From Asterella californica (Eukaryota > Streptophyta > Marchantiopsida > Marchantiales > Aytoniaceae), in assembly GCA_036924285.1 (NCBI GenBank), contig JAYKYS010000018.1, forward strand, positions 5,890,001 through 5,954,000: 64,000 nucleotides of DNA, in the 5' to 3' direction. The notes under the pieces are model-generated. The model had not been told where the DNA came from. It saw only the letters and a program-made list of their open reading frames with translations, and did not search any database. Made by a program: the position numbers and the translations under genes. Positions 1-10,538 of the stretch are shown one piece after another (position 1 is the first letter of the stretch; every line of letters starts with the position of its first letter).

Positions 1-122
1 TATTCTAATTACATGATCCTCGGTACATAGATAGATGCTTCAGCCAAAGGCAATTGCACATCGTGTTATACACGGACGCATGGTAGCAACAGTATAATGG
101 AGATGTTTAATTGTGCGAGGGG

Positions 123-129
123 TATAAAA
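123..129 (+). promoter_or_regulatory. TATA box of the left PR-1-like gene
   Basis: A consensus TATAAAA sits in a G-rich context about 260 bp upstream of the chosen ATG. The same box in the same context is kept in the other two copies (57946-57952 minus, 23686-23692 plus), which supports its use as core promoter. Transcription would start near 155, giving a 5' UTR of roughly 230 bases. Confidence 0.65.
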
Positions 130-385
130 GGCTCGTTAATGATCGTCCAGAGCAGGTCAGTTCTTCTACGTATACCTGCAGCAAGACTCAACTGGCTTGG
201 ACTTGGATTTCTAGTTCCACTGTCTATATATGTAGGCTGAGGCAACCCCCACTCGGACTGCCAAGAAAAAAAGTAGTCATTGTCAGATTTGCTAATGAGA
301 TTGCGTGGATAGTATTGTCCTAGATCTGAGTTTACAGCACATCTAGATCTGCAAACTGAAGTTCTTCTTTCACCGTTCCAAATTA

Positions 386-1297
386 ATGACGTGCACAGCT
401 AACATGAACGTCACTCGTCGACAGAAGAATGGACCGACATTCAAGATTGCGATTTTCGGATTGAGTGTTGTATTGTGTAGCGTCATCAGTCTTACCCATG
501 GCCAAGCTACACCAGAGGTTCAAGACAGTTATCTCAGTCCCCACAACAATGCGAGGGAGGCGCTTGGAGTGGGCATTCCGGATTTGACCTGGGATATAAC
601 GTTAGAAGAGTATGCGACTGACTGGGCCAACACGCGAGCTGCTTCTGACTGCGCTCTTGAACACTCTGCAGGACCATACGGGGAAAATATATACGGGGCA
701 AGTGGGGAGACCACACCGGAAGCCGCAGTAGTCGCTTGGGTCGATGAGCAGCAGTACTACCATTATGATACCAATACTTGCGATGAGGGCCAAGTTTGCG
801 GTCATTACACTCAGGTCCTGCGCTTTTAGCTCATGCAATAATATGCTCGGTAGAATAAATGACATAGTAAGCCTTAGCTATAGCCAGCATGAAGTTTTAG
901 AATGTTCCATTTTCCCAGAATTGTTAGGTTTTAGCTTTCCAGGAGCTCTTAAACACGAGCGATCGATGTAGATGTGCGCGAGAGGAGAATGATGCGAACA
1001 GAGCCTTCCTAGGCCTGAGGGGCTAATCAGTTGACTATCTCTGACGTTTTCCGGGCCAGGTCGGGCTGATATCGAGCACTCCAATCATTGATCGTGACAA
1101 GCGTTCAAATGAGTGTGCCTGATTATGATCATGAAGGTTGCAATTATATTAACCTGGTTTGATTTCATTTCATGCAGGTGGTATGGAGGAACACAGAAGC
1201 AGTGGGTTGCGGATCGGCAACTTGTGCTGATGGTAGCACATTCGTGGTTTGCAGCTACAACCCACCAGGAAACTTTAATGGGGAATCTCCTTATTAG
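386..1297 (+). CDS. PR-1-like secreted CAP protein, left copy (2 exons)
   Basis: Exons are 386-814 and 1178-1297, with a 363-bp GT-AG intron. The acceptor follows a pyrimidine-rich tract, and the splice falls inside the CAP signature at HYTQ|VVWRNT in phase 0. The spliced protein is 182 aa. It has a basic N terminus, a hydrophobic segment at about residues 20-40 that looks like a signal peptide, the CAP1 signature GHYTQVVW and a CAP2 signature CSYNPPGN near the C terminus, plus conserved cysteines. PR-1/CAP proteins are secreted to the apoplast, and several bind sterols in defence; that role is inferred from the family. The ATG is the first in frame after the TATA box. It differs from the copy at 56770-57681 by only a few residues (for example AGPYGENIYGAS against EGPYGENIYWAS). 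The frame is intact, so it could be functional. Confidence 0.92.
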
Positions 1298-2214
1298 GAC
1301 CTCTGCACAAACAACTAGCTGATTCTGCTAGTCCAGGATCCATTCCGGTAATGCATCTGTAAGGCTGGCTAGATCGCATGCATGCAGCGTATGCACAATG
1401 ATAAGATTTGGGATCGAAGCATGATCATGGAGCTGGTAATCATACGTAGTAGAGCTTTTATAAGGCTTCAAGAACAAGAAGGCCGGCAGTCACAATAGCT
1501 ACTACTCGTATATATTTGCGGAGTTCAGATTAAGTGGGTTCAAGGATTCGAATAACAACTGGTGTGAAGATTTAAGATCAAGTGCGCATGCATGAATAAA
1601 AGTGCACAGTGCTGAGTTTACAAATGACTGAAACTGCAAAAGGAGTGCAGTCGGAGTCGATACTCAGATTACGTCTCATTTAATTTCGTTATTATTTACA
1701 ACACGTACAGTATTGAGCGAGTTTAGAGTGAACTGTACATGTAGTGAGGATTCAGATCCGTGTCAACGTAACCAAACTGAACGGACTACCCTTGACGGGA
1801 TGTGTTGTGCTGGGATGCTTGCTAGCTAGCTGCGAGTCGCGAGATCTAGAGCCCAAAGAAACCAACCCCTGAAATTGGAGAGTGCAGAGGAGTTCGAGCA
1901 CAAGCCAAAACGATGATGATATATATTTCCTTGCAACTGAGATTGGTTAGCTCGACCTGCAACTGACGAGTGAAGCCCAAGGTCGAGCACAAGCCAAACC
2001 GATCTCTAGAGTCAGATCTGGAGACCCAGGAAAAGGTTTGGATGCACATTCGGTAGACATGTATGTACTTCACGTGCTTATTGTTAACGTTGAAAGGAGT
2101 GCTAGATCACAGACGTAGGTCACTTCGGTACTAAGCTCGGAAGTGTGCATTCTGCGTTTATCCAAACGAATCGTAAGAATCAAAAGCTGACATTCCTTAT
2201 CCATATCAGCAGTA
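1298..2214. other. 3' flank of PR-1-like gene, no gene seen
   Basis: This flank is duplicated with the gene in the right arm. Short open frames are present but show no recognisable domain. The motif agcacaagccaaa occurs twice (about 1898 and 1988), suggesting a small internal duplication. Confidence 0.6.
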
Positions 2215-2242
2215 GCGGAGTACTAGTGCACTAGTACTCCGC
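2215..2242. repeat. Perfect 28-bp palindrome at the duplication breakpoint
   Basis: Arms gcggagtactagtg and cactagtactccgc are exact reverse complements with no spacer. The right arm of the inverted duplication carries only one half (near 55840-55855) before unrelated sequence starts, so homology between the arms ends at the palindrome centre. Confidence 0.9.
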
Positions 2243-2243
2243 T

Positions 2244-2405
2244 CCGCACAGGGGAACTGGCAGCCACCCTTGATCGGATTTTTCCAGAGTTTAAAACTGG
2301 AAAATACAAAAATGTGGGGAAAGGTGCAAACGTAAGGATTTGAAACTGGAATTCAATCAGAAGCAAAGTGAACATCGCTTTATAGTATATTCACTTACAT
2401 TCGCA
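2244..2405. repeat. Direct repeat, copy 1
   Basis: This block, beginning cacaggg and ending near ttcacttacattc, recurs at 2824-2985 in the same orientation at roughly 85-90% identity by eye. No coding potential was recognised on either strand. Confidence 0.8.
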
Positions 2406-2823
2406 TTCTCTGGAATTTATCCGGAAATAAAGGTAGGAGAATCTCGGGTATATTTTGGATACATATAGAGGATAAAACCTTTATTTTTATTGTGGGGAAT
2501 ATCTTGAGATATAAAGGTTTAGAATGTAAGATAATTTTCGGATTTATATATAGAAGAAACATCGGTTGTGTGTCAAGTATTGCCCCAGATGCAATGTAGG
2601 ACTTTCAGAATATAAAACAGAGCTCTGTACATACCATGACTAAAGCTGATATCTAAATTTCTTTGATTTATTTGAATAATGATTCATACAGGAAGTAGTA
2701 GTTTATTCTAGTTTAAATCTAATTATGGATATCTTATCGTATGATTGACAAGTAACAAGTTACTCAATCCTGATATTGATACCGATGTGCACTGGTGCGT
2801 ATTTCCGGCTATTTTACTATCAA

Positions 2824-2985
2824 CCACAGGGAGAATTGGCACCCACCCTTGATCCGGTTATTACAGAGTTTAAAACTGAAAAATACAAAAATGTAAGGAA
2901 AGGTGCAACCTAGGGATTTGAAACTAGAATTCAACCAGAAGCAAGGTGAACATCGCTTTATAAGATATTCACTTACATTCTAAAC
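2824..2985. repeat. Direct repeat, copy 2
   Basis: Partner of 2244-2405. The two copies are about 420 bp apart; the intervening DNA is AT-rich and holds nothing I can identify. Confidence 0.8.
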
Positions 2986-3888
2986 CTTAAATCTCTAATT
3001 CAAATTAGTGTCAAAATTTAGGGATCTGCAATGATCGAATGCTCGTAGCCCGGCTCTGCAATATTGGTTTCTCTCGGCGCAGGCCCTCCCAAGAAATGTA
3101 ACCATCGCGATGATGCTCTTCGCTCTACTTGCTATCACACTGGATTCACGAAAGCACGAAGGCATGCTTTAGTCAGTTCTTTCGACTGTGCTTGAACTGC
3201 AGTCCGGACATATAAAAGAACATGACGTTCGGGACACAGAAGGTTCTCTTGCTTGACACGTTCAAGACGATCAATATGTTTGTTTCGTATCTATGCATGC
3301 CGTTTCATTTCCGTAATGTAAGTGAAATCTGGAATGAACAGTAACCATCTAAACTTGATACAACTATGATAGTTTTCTACTTAAATCTAAGCTTTAAGGA
3401 CATAAAATGTAATTACATAATTATGCAAAAGATATATCCATATTGAATTCATGTTCATTCATATATTCCCTGGGTCCATTAGTTAATTTTATTGAACATA
3501 ACAGTAAAACTAAGGTATTTTATTCACAAAAATAGTATTTTTTAAAGCTCAGTTTCCTAAAAATAAAGAATCTTATAACTTTTCTGATGTGTTAAAGTAA
3601 AAAGAAGTTATAAAAGTTTTACAAATGATACTGTTACTCAACAATATCTCTTATTTTTACTTAAATACAATAGTAACACTAAAATACAATATTCTCGTGT
3701 GATGCAACCTTGTTCTACAAATATGACAACTCCACAATGCAAGATACTTGTCCACAACTAATCAAGTGTTATTTGTGTTCAGTCATTAAATTAAAGACCT
3801 GCCACATGTTTAAACTTCATTTGATTGTGATATATGATGATGAACTCGGATTTGCCTATGTGGCAAGAACCAATGCTAATTTAAAAAT

Positions 3889-3949
3889 CCACGTGTCAAA
3901 TTAATCATTATGACACATGTCATATTCATCATTAATTTTGACACGTGCC
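3889..3949. repeat. Imperfect inverted repeat with G-box cores
   Basis: Two cacgtgtcaaa-type arms face each other (CACGTG at 3890-3895 and 3942-3947) and share about 25 bases with a few mismatches. Further acgtg motifs follow at about 3958-4004. CACGTG is the G-box/ABRE core bound by plant bZIP and bHLH factors; regulatory use here is only a possibility. Confidence 0.6.
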
Positions 3950-4476
3950 ATAATGTTTACGTGTAAACTTTACGTGTGAATACTACAAAACAAGTTGGAC
4001 ACGTGGAAAATAGAAGATTCAATCTATGTAAACTTAAAATCCACGTATCTTGGGTTCACTGTATCCGTTATCATTATACTGAAGATACATCCACTTGTAA
4101 ATCTTAATTTGTTACTTTAATCGATTATGCAAAAACTGCTAAAAAGACCGATCTATATATATTATATATATCTTTAAACTAATTAAAAAATATCATGTTT
4201 TAAACTATAAGTATGTGGGGAAGACATGTGATGTATCTTTACATGTTGAAAGCTCCGTACATAACACAAAGTGTCATACGACATATGATACTTTAAAAGT
4301 TTTATAACATTTTTAAGATTTACACATTTTATAATTTCAAGGTTATGCTTCTCAAAAAACCCACTTGTAAGTTATTCTGTAAGAGTGTGCGGCTTCAGTA
4401 TTGTGAGATTCACTAAAAGTCTAACTTTTTTGCATATCTATACACCTCCTCTTGATGGCGGTAATAGACAAGAAAC

Positions 4477-4525
4477 TTAATTTGTTATTTAATCTTTTAG
4501 GTAGGAAAGATTAAGTAACAAATTA
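4477..4525. repeat. Hairpin repeat (family H), copy A
   Basis: The arms ttaatttgttatttaatct and aagattaagtaacaaattaa form a nearly perfect stem. Related hairpins with the same arm vocabulary (taatttatta / gggttaagtaataaatta) occur at 26805-26905, 27322-27430 and 29918-30015, so this appears to be a dispersed short palindromic element. Confidence 0.6.
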
Positions 4526-5927
4526 AATCTTTAATTAAATGTATTTGGGTGGCTATCAGCAACCCCGAATATGTATTTTGGAGCACGCTAACCGCTATCA
4601 TCTATAAATATATTAATTTCTCTTATAATCTTATTATACGACTTTTGTTCAACATTTATATATTTTCTCCATAATAGCAACCGAACAATAATGTAACAAA
4701 CAACTGAATGTAATATTTCTAAGTTTTAGAGGAGAAAATATGATCAAATTACAGCGAGTCCTATTTCTTGTTACAAACTAGTACTTTCAACTCATAAAAG
4801 TGAAGGCCAATAGGAAGTGAACCGTGTCTTCTTAAAATCTTTTAAACTCAACTTTGATACCCCTATTATCTCACCTTTGAAGATTCTTGTATCATCTCTT
4901 TCTCTTTTGTTTGATACGTGCTTCTCTATAACATACCTATTGTTAATGTTGGTACACAATACGAAGATGTCCATAAAAAATGCACCAGACTTAAAGCGAT
5001 GAACCTCACTCTTGCACAAAAAAGATATTACCATAAATTAAAAAGAGAAAACATCATAGAAAGATTCTTCTTGTAGAATCTGTAACAGGATATAAATCTC
5101 CATTTCCTACGCTCTTCATTTTCTAGCTCGTTCTAACGTGCTGCAAGGAAGTCTTGAGAAATATTATATTCAATTGTTGTTTAAACGATTTTATAAAGAA
5201 TTGTTCCCGTTGATAAAATAATATATCTTGTACTATGGATAAACACTTAATCTTTTAAGAATATATCTTTTTAGAATTTAGATTTTAAATATTCTGTGAT
5301 AACCAATCCATAAGAGGAAACGCGATCCATAATAGATTCTTACCAGAGTCAAACCATACATCCATAGTGTCCATGCCTCTCCTATATTTCAAAGCCTCTC
5401 CATGATACTTTTCCGGTAGAAGATCTTCGTTATTCATGTAAAATCAGGCGTCACTCCCCTTCAGGGTAATAATGGCAGCAAGGCACGAGCACGCACCGTG
5501 AAGTTCCATTCCTAGAAACCTAATTTTTAAACTCCTAAAAGGACTGGTCATACTATTCCCTGCAGACATGCAATTGCCTAAAACTAATTAATCTACTGCC
5601 CTCAATGAAAACAGACTACTCAATCACGCACGCGGCTCACAGTCTTCATTGCACTGCTCGCGTCGCGTATATCAGTCAGTTCACATTGATGCAAGATAAG
5701 GAATTCTTTTACAGCGGACATGCCCAAGACAGCAGTCTGGGTAACTTGCGGTACTTGAAAGTTCTACACGGTAACAGAACGTAGAAATATATACAGGGAA
5801 GGAAAAGTAGTCACATTTCTGATTGTTGATCTAGATATTATCAAAAACTTGTCATGAACGTTTCATTTCATTTGAACACTGAAGTACAGCAAGAGAATTA
5901 ACATCTCTTCATGACAAAATCATCTCT

Positions 5928-8349
5928 TCATGAGTCTGAAATACGTCTGAGACGTAAATTGGACAGTTCAAACTCTATCTTATCATTTTTCTCTACCAAA
6001 GGTCCTGTCAAGACTATCTTTTGTGATTCTAAAGCTTCAAATGCAATCATACGAAGCTTTTTCCCAAGGTCAATCTCCTTGTGTCCTTTGAATACACGTC
6101 TCGACTGCTTGTTTGCATCCTTGTCGGAAATGTACTTACTCACTTTCGCATACATATCTTCTTTCTTAGGGACTTTGAGTACAAACATGCATATAAGATC
6201 AATCAAATTCGATGATAGTTGTGCATATTTTGGATTGACCTACAAGTGTTACCACGTGAATAAATTAGTTACACAGTATGATGCATGCAATAAACATCAA
6301 AATAATAAACTTAGCTTTGACAAGTTTTCATACCTGAACCTCAGGAACAGATCTCTTCTGTCTTTTCGTGACTGTCATAGTAACTGTTGTTTGTTTTGAT
6401 GTTTCCAGCACCTTCTCGATTGAAGAATTTTTTTTGGGAAAATCATCCAAAGTATTGTCGAGGTCTAAAGCGTCGTCATCACAGTTGTCCTTCATCTAAT
6501 GTATATATGTGGACGAAAGAGTTAGATCAAGAAGGTAACTCTAACGGCAGTTCTTTAGACACAAGTCTATAACACAACTGTAAGTCTTGAGTAGTTGTAC
6601 ACGGATATCATCTAACAACTACAAAATACATACAGAGCATGCAACAGAGCACTCTCTTGTCATGCACCAGAGCACTCTCTTGTCAGCATAAGAACTATAA
6701 ACTTCATGATCACATATCAATTGGAGTTGATATGTCCATACTTGTAGTTTGTTTGCCAAAAAATGTTTCACAAGAAGCTTATGCGGTATATGTGTTGACT
6801 CTGACAAATCAACAGCTGATTCTGCAAGTGAATCTTGTATGCATGACATCTGGTTCACATCTACTTCTCCTCTCTTGTAAATATCTGAGTGTTCCTTGTC
6901 CAAAGTGGGCAGAAGTAGTTTTAACATTTCTTCATCCACATATGTTGAATCGTTAGTACCAGTACTGTCATTCATCCAGGTGGTACCTTCATCAGAAGAC
7001 TTTTCAGAGACATCTCTGATGGATGTCTTGTCCGTAGGTGGCAATTTGTCATGAGTTTCTGTAGTCTCATGATCATACTCATTTGATTTCATGTCTGCAA
7101 AAAACAAATAAACGTTAGACATTGACAAAAAAATGTGTGATGAATAGATCTAATAATTTATGAGTCACAGTAATTAGGCCAGAGTACCAAAATGAAGAAA
7201 TGCTAAAAGTATCTTGTAGAAATAGATCTCTCAGTGCCAAGATTGATCGAGTTAACCCTGTAGCATAATCAAGTAGCTTTGAGCAAATTATACTACAGTA
7301 GTTCTGGACAGTCAAACTAGATATGATCATTAGGACTCGGAAGGTGAATCACTGATCAACACAGAGAGCAAAAGATTACTTTGCTGACCTGCATGCTCGG
7401 TGTTGGCTATGTATGAGCAGAAAGAGAGTTGCGCATGGTGCTTGAATAGCCCCAATAAAAGAAATTGTTTACTGTATGAAACAACAAACTGAAGTCTTCC
7501 TAGTTGCAAACAAACTGGAAACGAGGAGATATGCTGATACACTACCGGATGACTCCATAAGTCGTTGCTTTGCAGCTTTCTTCTCTTCTTGTGTATGTGA
7601 CAAGAAATAGTCGTAAACACCATCGAGTCTCCAAGGTAAATCATGTCCCTGTTTTGTGATCGAACATTGAAATCTCAGTTTTGGCAGCAAATCTTTTCTC
7701 CTAGCCAAGAACTCTCTACACCGGACTTTAGCTTCCGGGTTCTTCTTGTAATCAGCTTCCACTAGTACGCATAAGTCAGGATGGTCTTTGCAGTGATCGA
7801 ACCAACTTCGAAGCATTTTGTAAGACTGTAACAAGTCACGATATGCCACTGGATGGTGCTGCTTAAGAAATTGTCTACCTTTTGAACGCTGGTGAAAGAT
7901 TTCTTCATACTTCGGTCAAAAATTATTTTCTTCTTTTTTCTTCCACTGCACATTTTCTCCAGTCACCTACACATGTCCAAGTAGGTTATCAATAGCTTTC
8001 TCTGAGCTGAATAATCTAGAGCACGTCATAAAATCCTTCTATTTACTTCTACACATCACACAATCGGAGTATAAATCTGCAATAGTACCAATAATGTAGA
8101 CATGTTCGACTGTCCAAGAATTTCTCTTTTGCTCAAGTTCTCCTTCTTCGGTACTTCTCTAGTGTAACGATCAGCGAGAGAGCTTTCGATCCAGTCTATT
8201 AACTTCATGATATGTCCTTTACGGTTGATATCGATATCTCCCAAATCCTGCAAGTCTATGCGGAAAAAACATGAGGAATCGATCGCTTGCTCGATAAAAC
8301 ATTGATCGTATTTTGACGTGCCGAGATAGTTTGACACTTTTTCAGCCAT
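5928..8349 (-). CDS. Unknown multi-exon protein
   Basis: Four exons chain with matching phases: 7849(or earlier)-7546, 7094-6742, 6495-6334 and 6239-5928 (stop). Junctions are TCCG|GTAGTG to TTTTTTGCAG|AC (phase 1), CAA|GTATGG to CATTAG|ATG (phase 0), and GAGGTTCAG|GTATGA to CTTGTAG|GTC (phase 0). The encoded protein is hydrophilic, with an acidic Ser/Thr-rich middle and a Lys-rich C terminus. A likely first exon starts at 8349 (MAEKVSNYLG) and runs about 85 codons, but its splice to the next exon is not clear. Near 7870-7880 the reading frame jumps (VDNFL to KQHHPVAY) as if one base were lost, so the gene may be damaged there. I do not recognise a domain. Matching splice phases in three consecutive introns argue strongly that it is, or recently was, a real gene. 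Confidence 0.65.
6650..6693. repeat. 22-bp tandem duplication
   Basis: The unit gtcatgcaccagagcactctct (first copy with one change) occurs twice in a row just downstream of a predicted donor site in the intron of the unknown gene. Confidence 0.75.
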
Positions 8350-8830
8350 GCCATAGCAATCGATAATCTTCGGAGTTCATTCTGCACTGAAAAGAAAACT
8401 AACGTCAACTCGAGCAAAAACTGCACAATGATTAACTTCGAGGAACAATCAACTAGAACTGAAGATGTGGAATCCAGAATGAAGGTGATAATCGATAGTT
8501 GAAATATGGAATCATCGGACTTCAATTTATACTAGTCTATCATATTAACGTGAATCAAGAACATAAATGAATAATTTTGTGACACACGCAAGATAGTATA
8601 TAACGCGGTCCTACATATGTGAGTTAAGACAACTCTGACGTGAATCTAGCAAGAATAATTTTATGTACGGTCTTTCTCTTCCCACTATCGCACATATTAC
8701 ATCGCGTGTGAGAGATGGTTGATCTCATTTCTTGGAACATGTATTGAAGCACACGGTGAGGTGAATCTATAGCGCATGACTTCCTGTACTGTCTAGCTCT
8801 TTCCACTATCACGCGCGGGAAGAGTTTACA
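8350..8830. other. Spacer between unknown gene and decarboxylase
   Basis: No gene is seen. Two diverged copies of a roughly 60-bp sequence (about 8638-8700 and 8760-8820, both with cttcc..ctatc(g/a)c ends) lie about 122 bp apart. The 5' part of the decarboxylase gene is not recoverable from this stretch. Confidence 0.45.
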
Positions 8831-8869
8831 GTCAAAGCCAATCTTGCAAGGCGGGACGCTTGCACACGC

Positions 8870-9715
8870 TTGCACAGAAACCGGGACGGAGAGCCAGAGA
8901 GCATTAAGCGAAACGGGTGGTGGTTTCATGTCGATGGCGCCCTGGGTGCGGCTTACATGCCTTTCCTGCAGCTGGCACGAGAAAGGGGTATTGAGGTTCC
9001 TGAAGATGACCCATCCCGGAGCTACAAGTTCGACTTCGGTCTGAACATTGAAATTCCACCGAGTGATCCCACTAACCCTGACCCGCAGGAGTATCCTCTA
9101 GTTCACTCCATCTCCATAAGCGGTCAGAAATGGATAGGAGCTCCAGTCCCGACCGGCATCTTCATGACCAAGGTTAAGTATCAGCTGCAGCCACCGCAGA
9201 AGGATGCTGTTACCTTCATTGGATCGCTGGACACCACCTTCGCTGGTTCGCGCAGCGGCCTCGCTCCTGCTTTCCTGAGGACCTATTTCTCGCAACGCTC
9301 GTACGACTCCCTCATCGAGAAGGCGATCGATACTCAGAAAACGGCCATTTATTTCGTCGACGCGTTGAAAGGCCTGGAAAAGCTCAAGGCGGAAGAGGGA
9401 AAATCAATAGACTTGTCGATTTCCCGCGCCAAGCTCTCGCTCGGAATTGTGTTCAAACGGCCCAAACCAGATATTTGTCTCAAGTACTCGTTGTCGAAAG
9501 AGGAAGAAGTACTACTCGATGGAGACGGCAAGCCCATCATCAACCAACAAGGACAGGCGAAAATAAACTACGTGGTCCATGTCTACGCGATGGAGCACGT
9601 TAGAAACGACGTGATAGATGAACTGATCAAGGACTGCACTGCTGACGATGCCTTTGCATATGAGTGGTCCAGAGCGGAAACACTAGTGCCCGCCGAGGAA
9701 CTGAGCGGATGGTAG
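8870..9715 (+). pseudogene. 5'-truncated PLP-dependent decarboxylase (bacterial histidine-decarboxylase type)
   Basis: About 280 residues are open to the stop at 9713-9715. Visible are the HVDGALG segment (equivalent to HVDAALG in group II decarboxylases), the PLP-lysine loop SISGQKWIG with the Schiff-base Lys, and a DTTFAGSRSG segment matching the GSRNG region of histidine decarboxylases, then the small C-terminal domain. These enzymes remove the carboxyl group of an amino acid; substrate cannot be read here. The N-terminal part of the PLP domain, about 150-200 residues including the cofactor-stacking histidine, is missing. The open frame continues upstream to about 8819 with no good start, and a possible acceptor ttacag sits at 8826-8831. 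It is either the last exon of a gene whose 5' exons were displaced or a 5'-truncated relic. The 3' portion has no stops, so loss would be recent. Confidence 0.75.
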
Positions 9716-10354
9716 ACAACTCGAACAAGCCACTTCGCGCAAGTAGTAATCGATAACACGCGACGCAATGAATAGCCAACGGATGGAAAGACCCCATCAA
9801 GCCTTACAAGGGAAACAAGTAACAACAAGTAACATGTAGTTTTATATAGCCATGCTTAAGCGATGGACACGTGAGGGAGCGGCTGACAGATGAACTAACC
9901 AGCGACTCCTCTGATGGGTCCGCTAGCTCTGCAAAGGAACTGACAACCGAGATCAGGCTGCATGTATGCGTTCAACGCGTAGAATAAGGTTGCATGTAAC
10001 TACCGATCGAGACGGCGAATAAGTTTCAGGGTAGAAAACACTGAGGCCGAGGACTTGTGTGGGTTCATTCATATCGGCGTAAACAGAAGCTAGGATAATA
10101 GCGCTTGGCTCGCGGCTTATCCGCTTCTTGCTTCGGACAAAGTAGATAGCGGCTGACTTACTGAGAGTGTCTGGACACGGCTCACGCTGCTGGGTTAATT
10201 TCCATCATAAGTAAACTCTAGGAGCTCCTTCTAGATCTCCTGGAGCTCCGACGAAATGTTTCCAAATGCTTCTCTCCCGTTATGTTAGAACTACTGGTTT
10301 TCGTTGTGTTGGGAGTGTGAATTCCGTGGGAAGTGGCACCAACCTAATATGCTA
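9716..10354. other. Decarboxylase 3' flank
   Basis: No gene or repeat is recognised between the decarboxylase stop and the Copia-1 target duplication. Confidence 0.5.
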
Positions 10355-10359
10355 AGAGC
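10355..10359. repeat. Target-site duplication of Copia-1 (left)
   Basis: AGAGC immediately precedes the first LTR base and recurs at 15467-15471 right after the 3' LTR. The intact pair shows that the outer ends are those of the original insertion. Confidence 0.9.
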
Positions 10360-10538
10360 TGTTAAATATCATTAGAGGTCACATCTAAACTCTGCGGAAG
10401 GTAAAAAGACAAAAGTAAAAAAAAGGAAGAGGTGACTTGTGACATGACTTGTGACGTGAGAAGCACTGGGACAGCAGTTAGGTAAGTCACTTTGAGATGA
10501 CAGCAGTTATGTATCATTAGTATATTAACTCACATTCC
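10360..10538 (+). repeat. Copia-1 5' LTR fragment (bases 1-179)
   Basis: It is identical or nearly so to the start of the 3' LTR at 15066-15244 and stops abruptly at cacattcc, where inverted pol sequence begins. Confidence 0.93.

Larger units (their letters stand above)
1..2230. repeat. Left arm of a long inverted duplication
   Basis: This stretch reappears as its reverse complement at 55839-58068. The match covers the promoter, the whole PR-1-like gene and about 900 bp of 3' flank. By eye identity is in the mid-90s percent, with scattered substitutions and a few 1-3 base indels. The arm runs off the left edge of the window, so its true outer end is not visible. The inner breakpoint is near 2229. 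Confidence 0.93.
2986..5900. other. AT-rich intergenic DNA
   Basis: No gene is supported here. There is a TATA-like tataaaag near 3211 without a convincing gene behind it, and a minus-strand open stretch at 4792-5034 (80 codons, lysine-rich) with no recognisable domain. Two inverted repeats inside are listed separately. Confidence 0.5.

Noticed and set aside
1846..2073. Small minus-strand gene in the PR-1 3' flank
   Set aside because: The frame is kept in both arms only because the arms are nearly identical; no domain, signal or codon pattern supports it.
4792..5034. 80-codon minus-strand gene
   Set aside because: AT-rich, lysine-heavy, no domain and no splice partners; likely chance.
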